In this document: positions 10,218 to 22,959 of the stretch, piece after piece
Layout of the letters: every line of letters starts with the position of its first letter
Position numbering within the stretch: position 1 is the stretch's first letter
Assembly (NCBI GenBank): GCA_037953625.1
Contig: CM075649.1
Coordinates: 76,663,290 to 76,727,289, forward strand
Direction: 5' to 3'
DNA: 64,000 nucleotides
Origin: Crotalaria pallida
Taxonomy: Eukaryota; Streptophyta; Magnoliopsida; Fabales; Fabaceae
Notes under the pieces: generated by a model
Databases searched by the model: none
What the model was told of the DNA's origin: nothing
The model's input: the letters and a program-made list of their open reading frames with translations, nothing else
Position numbers and translations under genes: made by a program

Positions 10218-11996
10218 TCACTTTTTCACTTTGGGTACCCAAACAATGTTGGGTCCCTTAGGGTTAGTGTTGGGACTTTCTCCCTTCTTAATCCACATAT
10301 AAGTGCCCTTATTCATTTCAAACTTCTTAATATGGCACTCAATGTTGATATGTCCAACTTTTCCACAATAAGTACAAGTTGGTCTCTTTGATGAGTTTTT
10401 CTTAGAAAATGTTCCAACCACCTTGTACTTTTTGTCCTTTTTATGAACATATCCTAAACCGGTTTTGTTGTGACTATGTCTTTGAGAGTTCAACAACCGG
10501 TTGAGGTTTCTATCACTATGTGAGATTGTGAGTTTGTTTTTCAACTCTTTCACTTCTTTTTCAAGATCATCACATCTCTCACATGAAGTGATAATTTCCT
10601 CATGATTTACACAATCACTTTGATGACTAGAATTAATAAGTTCCAAGGATTCATTTTGAAGTTTCAACTCATTTATAGATTTTTGCAATTCATCAATTTC
10701 ATGTTGAAACTCCAAAATTTTCTTTCCTTTTTCCTTATTAATTTTAGCAAGCCTTTAAAATTGAATTAACATTTCATTGTAAGCTTCTTGCAAATCATCA
10801 TATGAAATGGAGTTTGAAGATGAACAAGAAGAGCTAGAGGTTACCTCATCATCACTTTCACTCATGCCATGATTAGCTCTTGATGAGGACTCATGATTGT
10901 TCTTGGCCATGAGACAAAGGTTTGCATTTTCATCACCGGAGCTACTTGAAGATGATTCATTGCTCTTTTCCGGTGCATCCCAAACAATGTATGCACGCTT
11001 CCCTTTGGTCTCTTGGGTCTTCTTGTCATTCTTCTTCAAGAATGTGGCACATTCCATTCTTATGTGACCAATCCCTCCACATTCATGACACTTAACTCCA
11101 TCATTGGTACTCTTTTCTCTTTGTTTGGAGTCTTTGGTTCTCTTAAAATTGGATGAAGATCCACCTTTCTTCCCTTTGAAAAATTTGTTGAATCTTTTCA
11201 CAAACATCCCAAATTCTTCTTGATTTGGTTCACCATCGGAATCTCCACTTGTAGAGCATTCTTCAACTTCTTTTGTAGCTTTAGTTGAAGCTTTGAGTGC
11301 TATGCCCTTTTTCTTTTTGTCCGATTCCTCATGCATCCCAAGTCTTGTAAGCTCCATCTCATGCTCTTGGAGTTTGCCAAACAAAGTGGCTAAGTCCATG
11401 CTATTTATGTCTCTAGATTCCTTGATGGCGGTTACCTTGGGTTGCCAACTCCTATCAAGACATCTTAGAATTTTGTTAGTAGTTTCACCATTGCGAAATA
11501 CTTTTCCCAAGGAAATCAAATGATTAACAATGTGAGAGAATCGCCTTTGCAAGTCACTAATGGTTTCATTTGGCAACATGTGGAACAATTCATATTCGTG
11601 AGTTAGAGAATTCAATCTTGCATCTCTAACCTCACTTGTTCCCTCATGTGTGACTTGCAAAGTATCCCACATTTCTTTTGCCGATTTACATTGGGAAACT
11701 CTATAAAATTCATCATGGGATAAGGCCGAAAAGATGATGTTTTTAGCTTTTAAATCAAATGAAACTTTTCTCTTTTCATCATCATTCCAACTACTCCTTG
11801 GAATTTCAACAATTTCATCATTTATTTTCTTTTTGGGAATGAAAGGACCATTTTCAATTGCATCCCAAATATCCATATCAATTGCTTCAATAAAAACTTT
11901 CATGCGAGTTTTCCAATAAACATATCCTTCACCATTAAATAGTGGAGGACGGTTTATTGAAGCTCCTTCTCCACCAAAGTTATTGCTAGAGCCCAT
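10218..11996 (-). pseudogene. gag: Copia A gag (one premature stop)
   Basis: About 592 codons from MGSSNNFGGEG at 11996. The N-terminal half is a Copia gag polyprotein (WDAIENGPF, WDTLQVTHEGT, RRFSHIVNHLISLGK). It is followed by a first zinc knuckle CHECGGIGHIRMEC, an acidic Ser-rich stretch, a coiled coil (HEIDELQKSINELKLQNESL) and a second knuckle CTYCGKVGHINIEC. Gag forms the particle and packs RNA. A TAA at 10755-10757 follows IQF, where Copia C has Lys. This single substitution is the only break. It ends WVPKVKK-stop, 14 nt before the +1-frame pol. Confidence 0.9.
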
Positions 11997-12052
11997 TTAG
12001 TTTCCAAAAGGATCTTTTTCGAAAAAGTTGTTACACTCGATCTTTCGACCGA

Positions 12053-12064
12053 GCTCTGATACCA
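12053..12064 (-). promoter_or_regulatory. Primer binding site of Copia A (initiator tRNA-Met)
   Basis: Minus-strand TGGTATCAGAGC, complementary to the 3' end of plant initiator tRNA-Met, two bases after the 5' LTR. Confidence 0.93.
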
Positions 12065-12066
12065 CT

Positions 12067-13643
12067 TGTTGGAAACCAACAAGCGGGCTAAGCAAATACT
12101 AGAGGGGGGGTGAATAGTATTTTGAAGCACTAATACCAAATATTTCGATTGATAATTGAAGAATGGAGCTAAGACTGAATTTTCTGGAATCAGACACAAA
12201 AGACTCGAGTCTTTTGTGAAATACTCGAGTTTTTCAGTGATGAACAACTCGAGTCTTTTATGAAATACTCGAGTTTTTCCTATCAGATAGCAGAAAAACC
12301 AGAAACGAAAATTCAGCAATTTAACTCAAATCAACTCAATAATAAACAGGAACTTATCCAACAGAATAGCAAGCAATCTAAATAACTTTTAAACACAAAG
12401 ATTCCTTGAACTTGCTACCTAATTGTATAAATCCTAATTGATTGAAATGACTTAAGTCTATTGAGCTAGAAAGTAGATTAAAAGCAATAAACCAACACTC
12501 AAGCAATTTTATCCTGGTTCACTCCAGCAATGAGCTACATCCAGTCCTCCTAATCACTTAGGAGTTTCTACTAATAATCAAATTGTTAGAAATTACAAAG
12601 GATTGCTTGAGAATGGCCTCACTCAACCTAACCCTTTCAAGAGTGTATCAAACTCTTGATTTCTACCCCAATTTGATTCTGGTGATTGAAGAACTCTTCA
12701 CAAAGCTTCCTTGAACTCCCTTCAAGAAACTCCACCGGGCTAGGAACTTCCTAGTCTTGTGCTTGAGAACCTCTCAAGACTTCCAACACCCTAAGCCACT
12801 TAGGGTTTGCTTGGGAACAATCCAAGACTTTGAATAATCAAGCTTTTTGTATGTGTATTACTAATCTCACAATGGATTAGCACAAATAAGCACAGCTCAA
12901 TGTAAGAATTGAGGCCTAAAAACTCAACTTGGAATAAAATGACAATATGAGTGAGAAGTTGAGCTTTTTGGGAATTAACACTTGAGAAGAGGAAATTAAG
13001 AAAGCTTGAATCAATGATGTGTTGTTGTCTTGTTTGTTCTTGCACAAATTCAAAGAGAAATTTTACAATAAGGTTCTGAATTCTCTCTTGGGGTTGGATG
13101 AGACTCAAATGCCCTCAATTGAGTTTTTGAGTCTCTCCAACGTTCATTTTTGCTGACTGGACAAAAATACTCGAGTCTTTTGGTAAATACTCGAGTCTTT
13201 TTGGTCGGTCACGAGTGAATTGGTGCACGAACAAGACTAACGGTCATAATTGCTGACCTGGCACAAATACTCGAGTTTTTCTATAAATACTCGAGTATAT
13301 ACTCGAGTCTTTATCAAAATACTCGAGTATTTTGATCAAATATGGGAAAAATTATTTTTCAATTTTATTTTTCCTCTCAAGTATTAATTTTTGGTCAATC
13401 TCAACTTAATAAACATATAAAAATTTATTCCTAGAAGAGACTAACTATTTCTACCCACTCTCAACCACTCTCAACATAAATTAGAAATTTACAATTAATA
13501 TTTGATTGAGAATGATTGGGCACTTGTCTTCTTTTCTTGACTTCTTGTTGATGTTGATGTTGCATTATCTTCAAGGCATGATTTGTTAATTATTTTGTCA
13601 TCATCAAAACATAATCCACATAATTAGGAGCATTGAATTCACA
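12067..13643 (-). repeat. 5' LTR of Copia A
   Basis: 1577 bp with TGTGAATTC...CCAACA termini on the minus strand. It carries the same ACTCGAGT pairs as the 3' LTR, plus words at 13289, 13301 and 13321, of which 13301/13321 are 20 bp apart. The few differences from 2738-4307 indicate a recent insertion. I could not place a convincing TATA box. Confidence 0.93.
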
Positions 13644-13650
13644 CATCAGT

Positions 13651-13946
13651 CTAAGGATGATATGCAGAACTCATCCTAAGTCTTGTGCTCATTGCTTGGT
13701 GCAAACTGTTCCAGAATCTGGACGTGAATCTGGGATCACGGTCTGATATGATACTTGAAGGTATCCCATGTAATCGAACAACTTCTTTGATATACAATTG
13801 GGTAAGCTTTTCCAGAGAGTATCGGGTGCTTATTGGAATGAATGTGCCACCTTCGTTAAACGATCTACTGTTACCCAAATTGCATCATGATTTGAGGTCG
13901 TCTTGGCCAAACCTGATACGAAGTCCATTGATATGCTCTCCCATTT
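13651..13946 (-). pseudogene. pol: Gypsy B integrase core, 5' part (broken by Copia A)
   Basis: Encodes WESISMDFVSGLAKT, VTVDRLTKVAH, then after a one-base loss near 13840 (AHFIPIS expected) RYSLEKLTQLYIKEVVRLHG and SDRDPRFTSRFW, ending SSAYHP. A TAG (13651-13653) follows where Gypsy integrases have Gln of YHPQTDGQ, a CAG to TAG change. Copia A then interrupts the frame, which resumes at 2737. The catalytic D positions are present but the gene cannot be read through. Confidence 0.85.
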
Positions 13947-15598
13947 TCATTGAGGAACATTCAATGGTTGGAGCTCTCCTCCAGGTTTCTGGTGTTCCGC
14001 TTTGGCTTTCTGACACACCAGACACGAAGCCACGTATCTAGCAACATCTCTTTTCAATCCTGACCACCAAAAGATCTTGTTCAGATCTTGATACATCTTG
14101 GTTGAGCCTGGATGCATGCTCATTCTGCTTTTATGAGCTTCGTCAAGAATCAGCTTCCTCAGATCTGAATTCTTCGGAATGCAAATTCTCATTCGGAAAC
14201 GAAGAATCGCATCTGATTCAAGGTGAAAGTCCTTCTCCTTTCCTTCTGTCATCAGTCTCTTCTTTTCAGTCAATTCTTCATCCTTCTGTTGCAATTCACG
14301 AATTTCATTCATGAATTCATTTGTGATTTGCAGCATGCCCATCTTGATGCTTGATGATTCGACTTCCATTGTTAGACTTAAATCTCTGAATTCTTCGATC
14401 AAGATGGCTTCTTTCACCATCATCTGGCTTAAGTGGATTTCTCTTCTTCTTAGCGCGTCCGCCACTGCGTTTGCCTTGCCAGGATGATATTGAAGCTTGA
14501 AATCATAGTCTTTGAGAAACTCCATCCATCTTCTTTGTCTCATGTTTAATTCTTTCTGATCAAACAGATACTTCAGGCTTTTATGATCACTATACACTTG
14601 AAAAGTATTGCCATAGAGATAGTGCCTCCATATCTTCAAGGCAAATACAATAGCAGCTAATTCCAAGTCATGCGTCGGATAATTCACCTCATGCGTCTTT
14701 AGTTGACATGAAGCATAAGCAACTACCGGTCTTTCTTGCATTAGTACACTTCCAAGCCCTTGTTTTGATGCATCACAGAATACTTCAAAATTCTTATTGG
14801 GATCTGGCAAGATTAACACAGAAGATGATGTTAATCTTTCCTTCAATTCTTGGAAACTTCTTTCACACTTGTCGTCCCAAACGAACGATTGATCTTTTCG
14901 AGTCAACTTTGTCAACGGCAGTGCTATCTTTGAAAATCCTTCAATGAATCGACGGTAATATCCCGCCAATCCTAAGAAACTTCTTACTTCCGTCACAGTT
15001 GTGGGTTGTCTCCATTGTAGCACAGAATCCACCTTTGTAGGGTCTACTGCTATTCCTTCTTTAGAGATCACATGACCCAAGAATTTAACTTCCTTCAGCC
15101 AAAACTCACACTTCGAAAGTTTGGCATACAGCTGCTTCTCCTTTAGAATCTTCAATACAATTCTAAGATGTTCTGCATGCTCTTCTTCATTCTTGGAGTA
15201 GATCAAAATATCATCAATGAATACTACTACGAACGAATCCAAGTATGGTCGGAAAATTCGGTTCATGTAGTCCATGAAGATTGCAGGTGCATTCGTTAGT
15301 CCGAACGGCATTACTACATATTCATAATGTTCGTATCGGGAGCGAAATGCCATCTTGGGTATGTCTTCCTCCTTTATCTTGATCTGATGATATCCCGACC
15401 TCAGATCTATCTTGGAAAATACTGAAGTTCCTCTAACCTGGTCCATAAGGTCATCTATCCTTGGCAGAGGATACTTGTTTTTGATGGTGACCTTGTTCAG
15501 CTGTCTATAGTCTACACGCATACGCATACTCCCATCCTTTTTCTTCACGAACAACACTGGAGCTCCCCAGGGTGATACGCTTGGTCTGATGAGTTCTT
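13947..15598 (-). pseudogene. pol: Gypsy B reverse transcriptase, RNase H, integrase zinc finger
   Basis: Open frame with RT motifs (RVDYRQLNKVTIKNKYPLPRID, FSKIDLRSGYHQI, MPFGLTNAPA, FIDDILIYS), an RNase H tail (FCDASKQGLGSVLMQ, THDLELAAIVFALKIWRHYL, YSDHKSLKYLF, NAVADALRRR) and the integrase HHCC finger (HPGSTKMYQDL ... CLVCQKAK). It is in the +1 frame relative to gag-protease because of a one-base indel near 15600. It ends at a TGA (13947-13949) replacing the Trp of the usual VP-WKWE stretch. Otherwise well kept. Confidence 0.9.
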
Positions 15599-17108
15599 TT
15601 GTGATAACTCCTCTACTTGCTTCTTCAGTTCTGCCATTTCTGGTGGTGCCATTCTATATGGAGCGATAGAGATGGGACCAGTTCCCGGAGTTAACTCCAT
15701 CCCAAATTCAATCTCTCTCTTTGGGGGTAATCCTGGAATCTCTTCAGGAAATATCTCGGGAAAGTTCTTCACAACTGGAATCTCCTCCAATGGTTTCTCC
15801 TTCTCCTCTCCCATAATGGAGAATAAGCACATGAATCCTTTGGGTTCGAGGGGTTTGTATATGATTGTTTTTCTTTCACAATCTATGGTCACTTGGTTTT
15901 TCTCTAACCATTTCATACCTAAGATTACATCTATTTGTAACAGAGGGAGACAAATCAGATCTACCTTAGTGACGTGATCGAATATCTCGACATTACAGTC
16001 TAAGCAGACTTTGGAGGTGAATTCAGGTAATCCCATAGGGGTTTCTATTTTAAAACAAATGGGCGAATTTGACACTTCTAACTTCAACCTATTTACACAT
16101 TCATAGGAGACAAAGGAATGTGTAGCTCCTGAGTCAAACAAAATCATGCAAGGGTGATTATTGAGGAGATAATTACCTTGCACGAGATCAGGAGACTGGT
16201 TAGCTTCTACTCCACTCAAGGTAAACACTCTCCCTTGAGTAATTGATTTGCTAGCAGGTTCATTGGAATTACTCCTCCCAGCTTCTTTGCAAAAAAATGC
16301 AATGTGACCTTGTTTGCCACAGTTGAAACAGCTACTGGTTGCCCAGCATAATCTTCCATAATGATGACGATTGCACTTTTCACAATGAGGTGCATCTTTG
16401 CGAGGCTTTGCTCTGTCACCACTTGAAATCTTACCCTTGCCTAGGTTCTTGTTAAAGTATGGACTCTTTCCCCGATAACCAGGACCCTTCTTTCTTTGTG
16501 GTCCATAACCTTGTTGACTACTCTTCTCTTGATTAACCACTCCTTCAGCTTTCTTATCGTCTTCATACATTCGGCACATGTCCACCAATGCCGGAAAACT
16601 CTGTATTTTCTGATAACTGAAAACAGACTTCAATTCTGGTCTCAGTCCACCTTCAAACTTAATACATTTGCTTCGTTCATCTGGATTGTTCAAGTAATAG
16701 GGAGAATACTTCATCAGTGCCTCGAACTTGGCAGCATATTCCCCTACACTCATATCCCCTTGTTTTAGTTGCATAAACTCGATCTCCTTTTTCCTTCGCA
16801 AATCTTCTGGAAAGTACTTGTTAAGGAACTTCTCCATGAATACTCCCCAGGTGACTTCCCTTCTTTCATAGTTCAACAGTTGCACCATGTGGTTCCACCA
16901 ATTTTCAGCTTCATCTCCCAGCATGTAGACAGCATATGCCACTTTCTGTACATCAGTACACTCCAGAGTTCTGAAAATCTTGTCCATTTCATAAATCCAT
17001 TTGTTGGCTTCCTCTGGTTTATATCCCCCTTCAAACCTTGGAGGATTGCAACTTCGAAATTCTGAGAGAGTCTTAGCCTCTGAATTACCCAGGTTACATG
17101 GATGTGGC
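15545..17108 (-). pseudogene. gag: Gypsy B gag and protease (main piece)
   Basis: Reads in one frame from the CACTA boundary at 17108 (…PPRFEGGYKPEEANKWIYEM) through the Gypsy gag core (WGVFMEKFLNKYFPEDLRRK, LKQGDMSVGEYAAKFEAL), zinc knuckle CFNCGKQGHIAFFC, aspartic protease site LFDSGATHSFVS and the ILGMKWLEKN flap region, to the RT linker GPISIAPYRMAPPEMAELKKQ. It then leaves frame near 15600. The first ATG in this piece is only an internal Met; the true start is at 26901, beyond two insertions. Confidence 0.88.
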
Positions 17109-17660
17109 CACTACAAGAATTTTCTCGGACAGCTACGGAATATTGCGTAGCAATTCCGTTGCTGTCCTCTAGCAAAGTAGCCATAACTACGGAATTGCCA
17201 CGGAACAGCTACAACAAGGTGCGTAGCGTAAATCAGGTCGCTAATTAGCTACCGAATAATACCGTAGCTATTTTAAAGCTAATTAAAGAGTAGTTGTAGC
17301 TAATCCGTTGCAATACTGTAGCAAAATAATTGCCCACTTTAAAGTAATAATAGTATTTTTCCGTAGCTATCCAGCTACAAATATTCGGTAGCTGATCTGT
17401 ACCAGTATTTTCACAATTTGTTGCAAAGTTGCATCTATTTTGTAGCTGATGCGTGAAAGATAACCACATAATCCCTAACAATTTTGAAGTTATTCGATAG
17501 CTATTTTTCCTAGGTGTTCTCTAGCTATTCCCTAGCTGAATTGCATCACAATTCTGTAGCAATTCGGTACCAGTTTGATACCTGTTTTCCTAGCTGTTCG
17601 GATCGCATTTCTGTAGCAATTCGGTTGCAGTTGGGTACCTTATTTTCCTAACTGTTCTCT
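17109..17660. repeat. CACTA left subterminal repeats
   Basis: Many short copies in both directions of the core TAGCTA/CGGAAT type (for example GTAGCAATTCCG, TAGCTACCGAAT, CCGTAGCTA) over about 550 bp. Subterminal arrays are the usual transposase binding region. Confidence 0.8.
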
Positions 17661-18494
17661 ATGTATCCGTCTATCCTCCTACTAGTTCATTCTTCTTATT
17701 GGGGCTTCTAATGGTCTTCTCATCCAAGGAAAAACTATCTAAGGCAAGATTCTATCACCTCTTTACCAATTGGTGCTACCCTACTTTCTCTCTAACAAAG
17801 CCGCTACAGCCCAAGAAACAATTTAGAAGGAAGAGGGCATATTCATTGCCTTGGCAGAGTCAAAAGAAACAATATACAGGAACCATTCTTTTAGACCAAT
17901 CCTACTCATGCAAGTTACAAATAAATGACATACAACACAGAAAAGACAACTTTGGAACTTAAAAAGTGGATTAAAACAACCTTTTGTTTGTTGATGCATA
18001 CATCCTTATTTATCAACCCCTTGAATAGTCTCAGCATAGTAAGAGCAGGTGAACTCTTGGGGATGACCACTTTTACATCATATCTTGCCTTCCCAGGCCT
18101 AGCAATCTATCAAGAATATAAAAACATAGCTGCAAAAAGAATCAAACAACATATAGCATAAAATCACTTAACATTTACAGAAAAATGAGTTTCGGTATAC
18201 AAAACTAAGCTACTCAACCTACTCAATTGGCAAGCAATAACAACAGATGAAGCAATAATGCCATAACCTACTTAATATAAAAGCATCATACAATGTTTCT
18301 TATTCACCCTTTCAAGTTACATGTAATTGAAGTAATCTTACATAGAGTAGTCTACATAAGAAGTGATTATGCTGTGTCACCAGCAGTAAGTGACTATGTA
18401 GATTACTTTTAGAATAACATAACTACATTGATGATGAAATTGAAGTGCTAGTCTTTGCATAATAAGTAGAGATCACAGTACTTGGGCGGCTCAC
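17661..18494. other. CACTA interior, mostly unassigned
   Basis: No convincing gene. On the minus strand around 18110-18020 there is a short frame reading RPGKARYDVKVVIP, which faintly resembles the RPGRFD arginine-finger region of an AAA protease and is preceded by an AG. I would treat it as a possible further captured scrap only. Confidence 0.3.
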
Positions 18495-18655
18495 CTGCTT
18501 ATTTGACAACCTATCCACCCATCTTCCAATTATGGGACCAAACACTACAGTGGAGGCAGATTCAACAGCACCATATATTGCTGCATAGAGCAACGATTTG
18601 GTATCTCTCAAGTACAAGCTCTTCCTACTAAGAATATAATATTCTAATGCCACCG
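18495..18655 (-). pseudogene. Captured ferroportin-like (IREG/SLC40) exon fragment
   Basis: Minus-strand frame contains SLLYAAIYGAVESASTVVFG followed by PIIGRWVDRLS, closely resembling the loop and helix of plant ferroportin/IREG iron exporters. It is followed by a good 5' splice site, AAGCAG|GTGAGC (18495/18494), at a plausible exon edge. Only about 50 residues of a roughly 500-residue membrane protein are present, so no transporter is made. The exon with its splice site argues for capture of genomic DNA, not of a spliced RNA. Confidence 0.7.
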
Positions 18656-19507
18656 ACACCAGTACAGGACCAAAACCAGGATAGCATACATTCTCCTTGT
18701 TAAGATAATTTCATATGTTTTTTTGTTCTCAGTTCTGAGTACAGATGTGAAAAAACTAAGCGCTCTAACCACAGATGTGAAATAACTAGATAAGAACACA
18801 ACAGATATTAGTATATTACCAACATTAAGTAGATATAAAGATGTTGAACAGAACCTCAACAGGGCATTTACCCACATAAAAAGAACAAGATAAAGTAGAA
18901 AAACCTATTTCTAAAATAACCTCCAATACTAGTTTGAATTGAGCATGATATCCAACAATTTAAAATTTGAAAATTAGCACTGCATGCATATGATAATATG
19001 GGTCAGTTTAGGTTCTAAATTAGTCTTCTAAGTCTACCACAATCACACCCCAAAAGTACACCAGAAAAATCTTTAGATCTAAAGGCAAGGCTTGTACATG
19101 TAATTTGCTCAAGTCAAAGAAGTTGGCTGAATGTTTTTAAAACCACATTTTGGATTGAATAAAGAGGCAAGTCAACAATAATATTGTGAAAAAAGGAAAG
19201 TGCTAATGAAAGTTTCAGTGATCCAGAGACATGGAAAGGCACTATTTCATTAAGAACCTAAAACAACGTTCCCACCTTTTAAGGCCAGACAAAGGTAGAA
19301 GAATATATTTGTACCAATCAAATATATTTGTCCAAGATAGAAGCATCACAAAACAATGCAATTTACCAAAAAAAAAATTAAAAAAAAACAGACTTACCCT
19401 CATTACTAAGAAAAAAGCATCATCACCAATCAATTTGATTTCAACATTATTTAAAGATAACATCAACAAAAAATAATAAAACATTTCTAAAAGATAAAGT
19501 CACATAC

Positions 19508-19616
19508 CAAGTAGCCTCTGAAGAAAGTTTGGATCTTAACAGCACCCCACTTCTCTTTGCTCCCACTGAACAATGTGCCTCTCCCATGGCTAGTCAGCCT
19601 CACAAGTTCCTTATTA
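19508..19616 (-). pseudogene. Captured IQD (IQ67-domain) exon fragment
   Basis: Minus-strand frame reads LVRLTSHGRGTLFSGSKEKW then GAVKIQTFFRGYL, the calmodulin-binding IQ67 signature. It ends with TACTTG|GTATGTG (19508/19507), the intron position expected inside this domain of plant IQD genes. Too short for function. Confidence 0.75.
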
Positions 19617-19923
19617 AGTTCCTTATTATGAAGATAGAAGAATGATTGCTTAAGATTTTTGAGTGAAATTTCAACATTGCTTGCCCAAGTTCCTTATTAT
19701 GTGCTACGATTATTAAAAATGAAACAAATCAGAAACTTGATTAATTGTATGCTACGATATAGTTTGATGATCATACCAACATCAATGTAGATTTTATTCT
19801 CTGCAGCTTCAAGCTGAAAAGAAGTGGAAACCCATGTTAGGAAAAGAAAATTAAACACAAGTTAATCCCAAGTAACCTAGCCAATTCAACACCACAAAAG
19901 ACAGCTTAGCAGATATTAGAATA

Positions 19924-20340
19924 TTAATTTCTTACTCTTACTTCCATAAGATAAATATCACTTTCAAAAAATTTAAATGCAGAAAAGTGATCAATCATTG
20001 ATACCTTAAGTTCGTGTGTTTCCTTAGACACAGTGGAAGGGTTATTGTTTAGAGGCATGTCAACCACTATCATTGCCCCACCTTTGGACCAAGCAATTTG
20101 CAAAGCTAATAAAATACCCCAGAGCTCAGCCACATAAGAACTACAATGACCAATATGATAACAAAAGCCTTCAATCCATCTGCCAGAGTCACCCCCCCCC
20201 CCCCCCCCCCCCACTTTTCTCTGGTGAAACCTCCCCATCCCCTACTGATATTTACTCTGAGCCAAGCTTGGAGATCTGCTGCAAAAAATGGCTCCACTTC
20301 ATAAGGTTTAAGAAGGGACCTCCACAATTTAGAAAGGAAA
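19924..20340 (-). pseudogene. LINE RNase H fragment with a C/G homopolymer in frame
   Basis: Minus-strand frames read LRVNISRGWGGFTREKW, then after the homopolymer DSGRWIEGFCYHIGHCSSYV and AELWGILLALQIAWSKGGA, typical of the RNase H domain of plant L1-type LINEs. The two halves are in different frames, joined by a run of 21 C on the plus strand (20192-20212). The run probably expanded from a short Gly-rich codon stretch and broke the frame. Confidence 0.7.
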
Positions 20341-21269
20341 CAGAATATATGAATCTAGTAAATGAATTTTACTTGAAGGAGCATAATATGATTTACTCTA
20401 CTCATTTTATGAATCAAATAACCGAAAATCATATCATCTAGTATTTACAATTTCAACATTTGTTTATGCCCAAGGTCAAAGATAGAATCTGCACTAGTTA
20501 ATTAGATTCTGCAAGTAGATAGATATTGCAAAATGGAACATGTTGGTTTTGCATGTTTTAATACATACTGACCAATGGTCACACTACTACAAACTTAAAT
20601 AATTTTTTCATATAATGCAGCATTTTTTGCATGCCACGGAAGTCCTTCACTTCAATCAACCAAGAAAAATTTGTTTCCTTTACCACAAATCAAAGAAGAT
20701 CACAGAGTTAGTTGCATACTGGACATTTCACATTGCAGAATCTATATATAAAACTAATAGGTCAAATAACTTCTAAACTAAGAATCAGATTCTAGTATAA
20801 CTTCATGTATAATTTCATACCAAAACTAGTATTTCAGTTAAACTTCATGGATCTAAATTCTTGGGGCCATTTCTTATCACTTCATGTAACTAAATTAAAT
20901 TACAGGAATTATAACAACCAGAGAAGGAAGCTTCACAATTTAAGAGGAATGAGGCAATTTGTGCCAAAGTACATATTACAGAATCAAAAAAATACTAACA
21001 CCAGCACCTCCATGAGAACAATACAGAACAAAGGAAAAAAGAACATAATTATAGAACTTATGGCCAACATTGACCAAACAGTCCCAAACTCTTAAAAAAA
21101 GAGAGCCTCCACATCTGTTGAGCATATGCAAAATTCACTTCCTTAGAATCTTCTACTAAAGCTTCTTCCACATATTTGATCCAACACTATGATCCGCCTC
21201 ATGTATAGCCAAGACAGACAAACTAGAAAAAACAGAGAAAACCAGCAGCAAGGGACACCCTCGACAATT
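20341..21269. other. CACTA interior without recognisable gene
   Basis: AT-rich sequence between the two LINE pieces. I found no domain, no long frame with homology and no repeat worth naming. Confidence 0.5.
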
Positions 21270-21509
21270 TCAGCAGTATGACAGAAAACAGAGTAATGGG
21301 TTTGAGAACCATTCAAATAGAGACATAGTAATCCTATTATTTTTACCTTTAATCCATAACCATGCTCGAATTTTTATTTTGTTAATCACCTCGTTTATTG
21401 ATTGTTCATCACCCCCAAAATTAATTTGGTTCTGGCTCAGCCACAGGTACCATACAACACTCAGCCAAATCAAGGACCAATAATTCCTTAAATTTCTTCT
21501 CTGGACCAA
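21270..21509 (-). pseudogene. LINE ORF2 C-terminal (zf-RVT) fragment
   Basis: Minus-strand frame YWSLIWLSVVWYLWLSQNQ followed by INKIKIRAWLWIKGKN matches the region after RT in plant LINE ORF2. It lies upstream of the RNase H piece on the same strand, the native LINE order, with about 930 bp between them, so both may come from one LINE. Confidence 0.65.
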
Positions 21510-22959
21510 TTACATATGTTGTGAGAAATGAGCTGGTGAGAAATCAATTCTTTTTATTTACCGTTATTAGAGTAAAGCAACAACACTAGCTGGTGAATCA
21601 TGATATCCTAGTTGGTATCATTATATTTTTAGAGTTCCTTCTTGGACACTTACAACAATTGAGCAATAATGAACACGAACTCACAAGCTCTAATTTGTTC
21701 TATAACAGAGTAATCAAAGAACACCAGTAAAATTTTGGGAGTTTTGAGCTTTATTTCATAAAAATACAATTAAGAAAAGGAACACCATACCTTGCATAGA
21801 TAGAATATCACAGCCATTGACTGCTATGTCCCATTGAAAGGGAAAACCACCAGAAAGAAACTGGTGAACAGAATGAAGAACGTGGCGGGAAGGGCAAAGA
21901 GGAAAACATACCTAGAATTGGAGATCTGAAATCCAAATTCGATTCTCCTCTGACGCAAAAGCGACCCACAGGCGCTTCGATCTGGAATCGAGTTTGAGAG
22001 CCGAATCGATTTGCCACCGCCCAAGCAAACATGTTGTTTTCGCGTTAGAAGAGAAGAAACGCGAGTTTGGACCGGTGAGAAGCGAAATCAAACATACCCT
22101 GAAAGCAAAAGAAACATAACAAACAGTTACTCCAAATATTCAAATACAGAAACACTCATTAACTGAACTAACCAAAAAATCAAAACAAAAAAGAATAATT
22201 TGAAAAAAAAGCAAAAAAGGAAAAAGAAGAATTACACAAAACCGAACCCAAACAAATACTCAAAAATAAAAATAAAACACAGCTTCAACCAAAACATATA
22301 TTTCATCGCATATTAGGTGGATATGGTTTTGGTTAATGAAACTCACAACTGTTGTTAATGTCTCTCTATCCATTATGGTTCCTAGTGGGTTTGATAGGTT
22401 GGTAATAAGCAAACCCTTTATTCTGATGTTATCCGATTTGGCTTTTTTTGTCAGCTTGAAATTAATAGAGCTTTCTTGGGATATGGCTACTGCTACTCAT
22501 ATCGGGCATAAAAACACAGATCGAAGAACAAACAAAACAAAACAATTCGTCACCGAGATAGGGAAGGAGGGAAGTTAGGGAATTAGGGATTTAGTGAAAT
22601 TGAAGCAGGGAAGGAGGAAAGGACGAGGGAAAGGCCGTGAAGGAGGGAGATGGTGGTGAAGTTAGGGATTTAGTGAATGAGAAGGGAAGAGAGTGAAATG
22701 AGACTATGGAAGGAGAAAGGAGGAAGTCGTGGGTAGGTGAAGGAGGCGGAGGTGAAGGAGTCGAAGGTGGTAAGGAGGGAGGTGGAGGGAACAGAGAAAG
22801 TGAAAGGGAAAAGAGAGAGAAATTAAAAGAGAAGGTAGTGAAAGAAGGAGAATGAAACGTAAGGAAGGAGAATAGTAGAGTTGAAAAAAAAAGGAAGGGG
22901 AAAAGGTAAAGGAAGGAGCAGCGGCGGGAGGGGCGAAAATTTAGCGCGGGTGCCAAAAA
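21510..22959. other. CACTA interior, purine-rich right part
   Basis: No recognisable gene. 22560-22940 is strongly purine-rich on the plus strand (GGAAGGAGG-like), giving a low-complexity minus-strand Ser/Phe/Pro frame that I do not regard as a gene. Confidence 0.5.

Larger units (their letters stand above)
2738..13643 (-). mobile_element. Copia element A (Sirevirus type), full length
   Basis: Minus-strand Ty1/Copia element with LTRs 12067-13643 and 2738-4307, both with TGT...ACA ends, flanked by the direct repeat CATCA (2733-2737 and 13644-13648). Order on the minus strand: 5' LTR, initiator-Met primer site, gag with zinc knuckles and a coiled coil, protease-integrase-RT-RNase H, a third ORF, several polypurine tracts, 3' LTR. 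Gene order Int-RT marks Copia. The third ORF, long LTRs and repeated tracts fit the Sirevirus genus. It interrupts the integrase of Gypsy B. Damage is slight, so it is a young insertion. Confidence 0.95.

Noticed and set aside
12053..12064. Possible tRNA fragments at TGGTATCAGAGC sites (also 27044, 34772, 42713, 49737)
   Set aside because: These 12-nt matches are primer binding sites complementary to initiator tRNA-Met, not tRNA genes; no cloverleaf is present.
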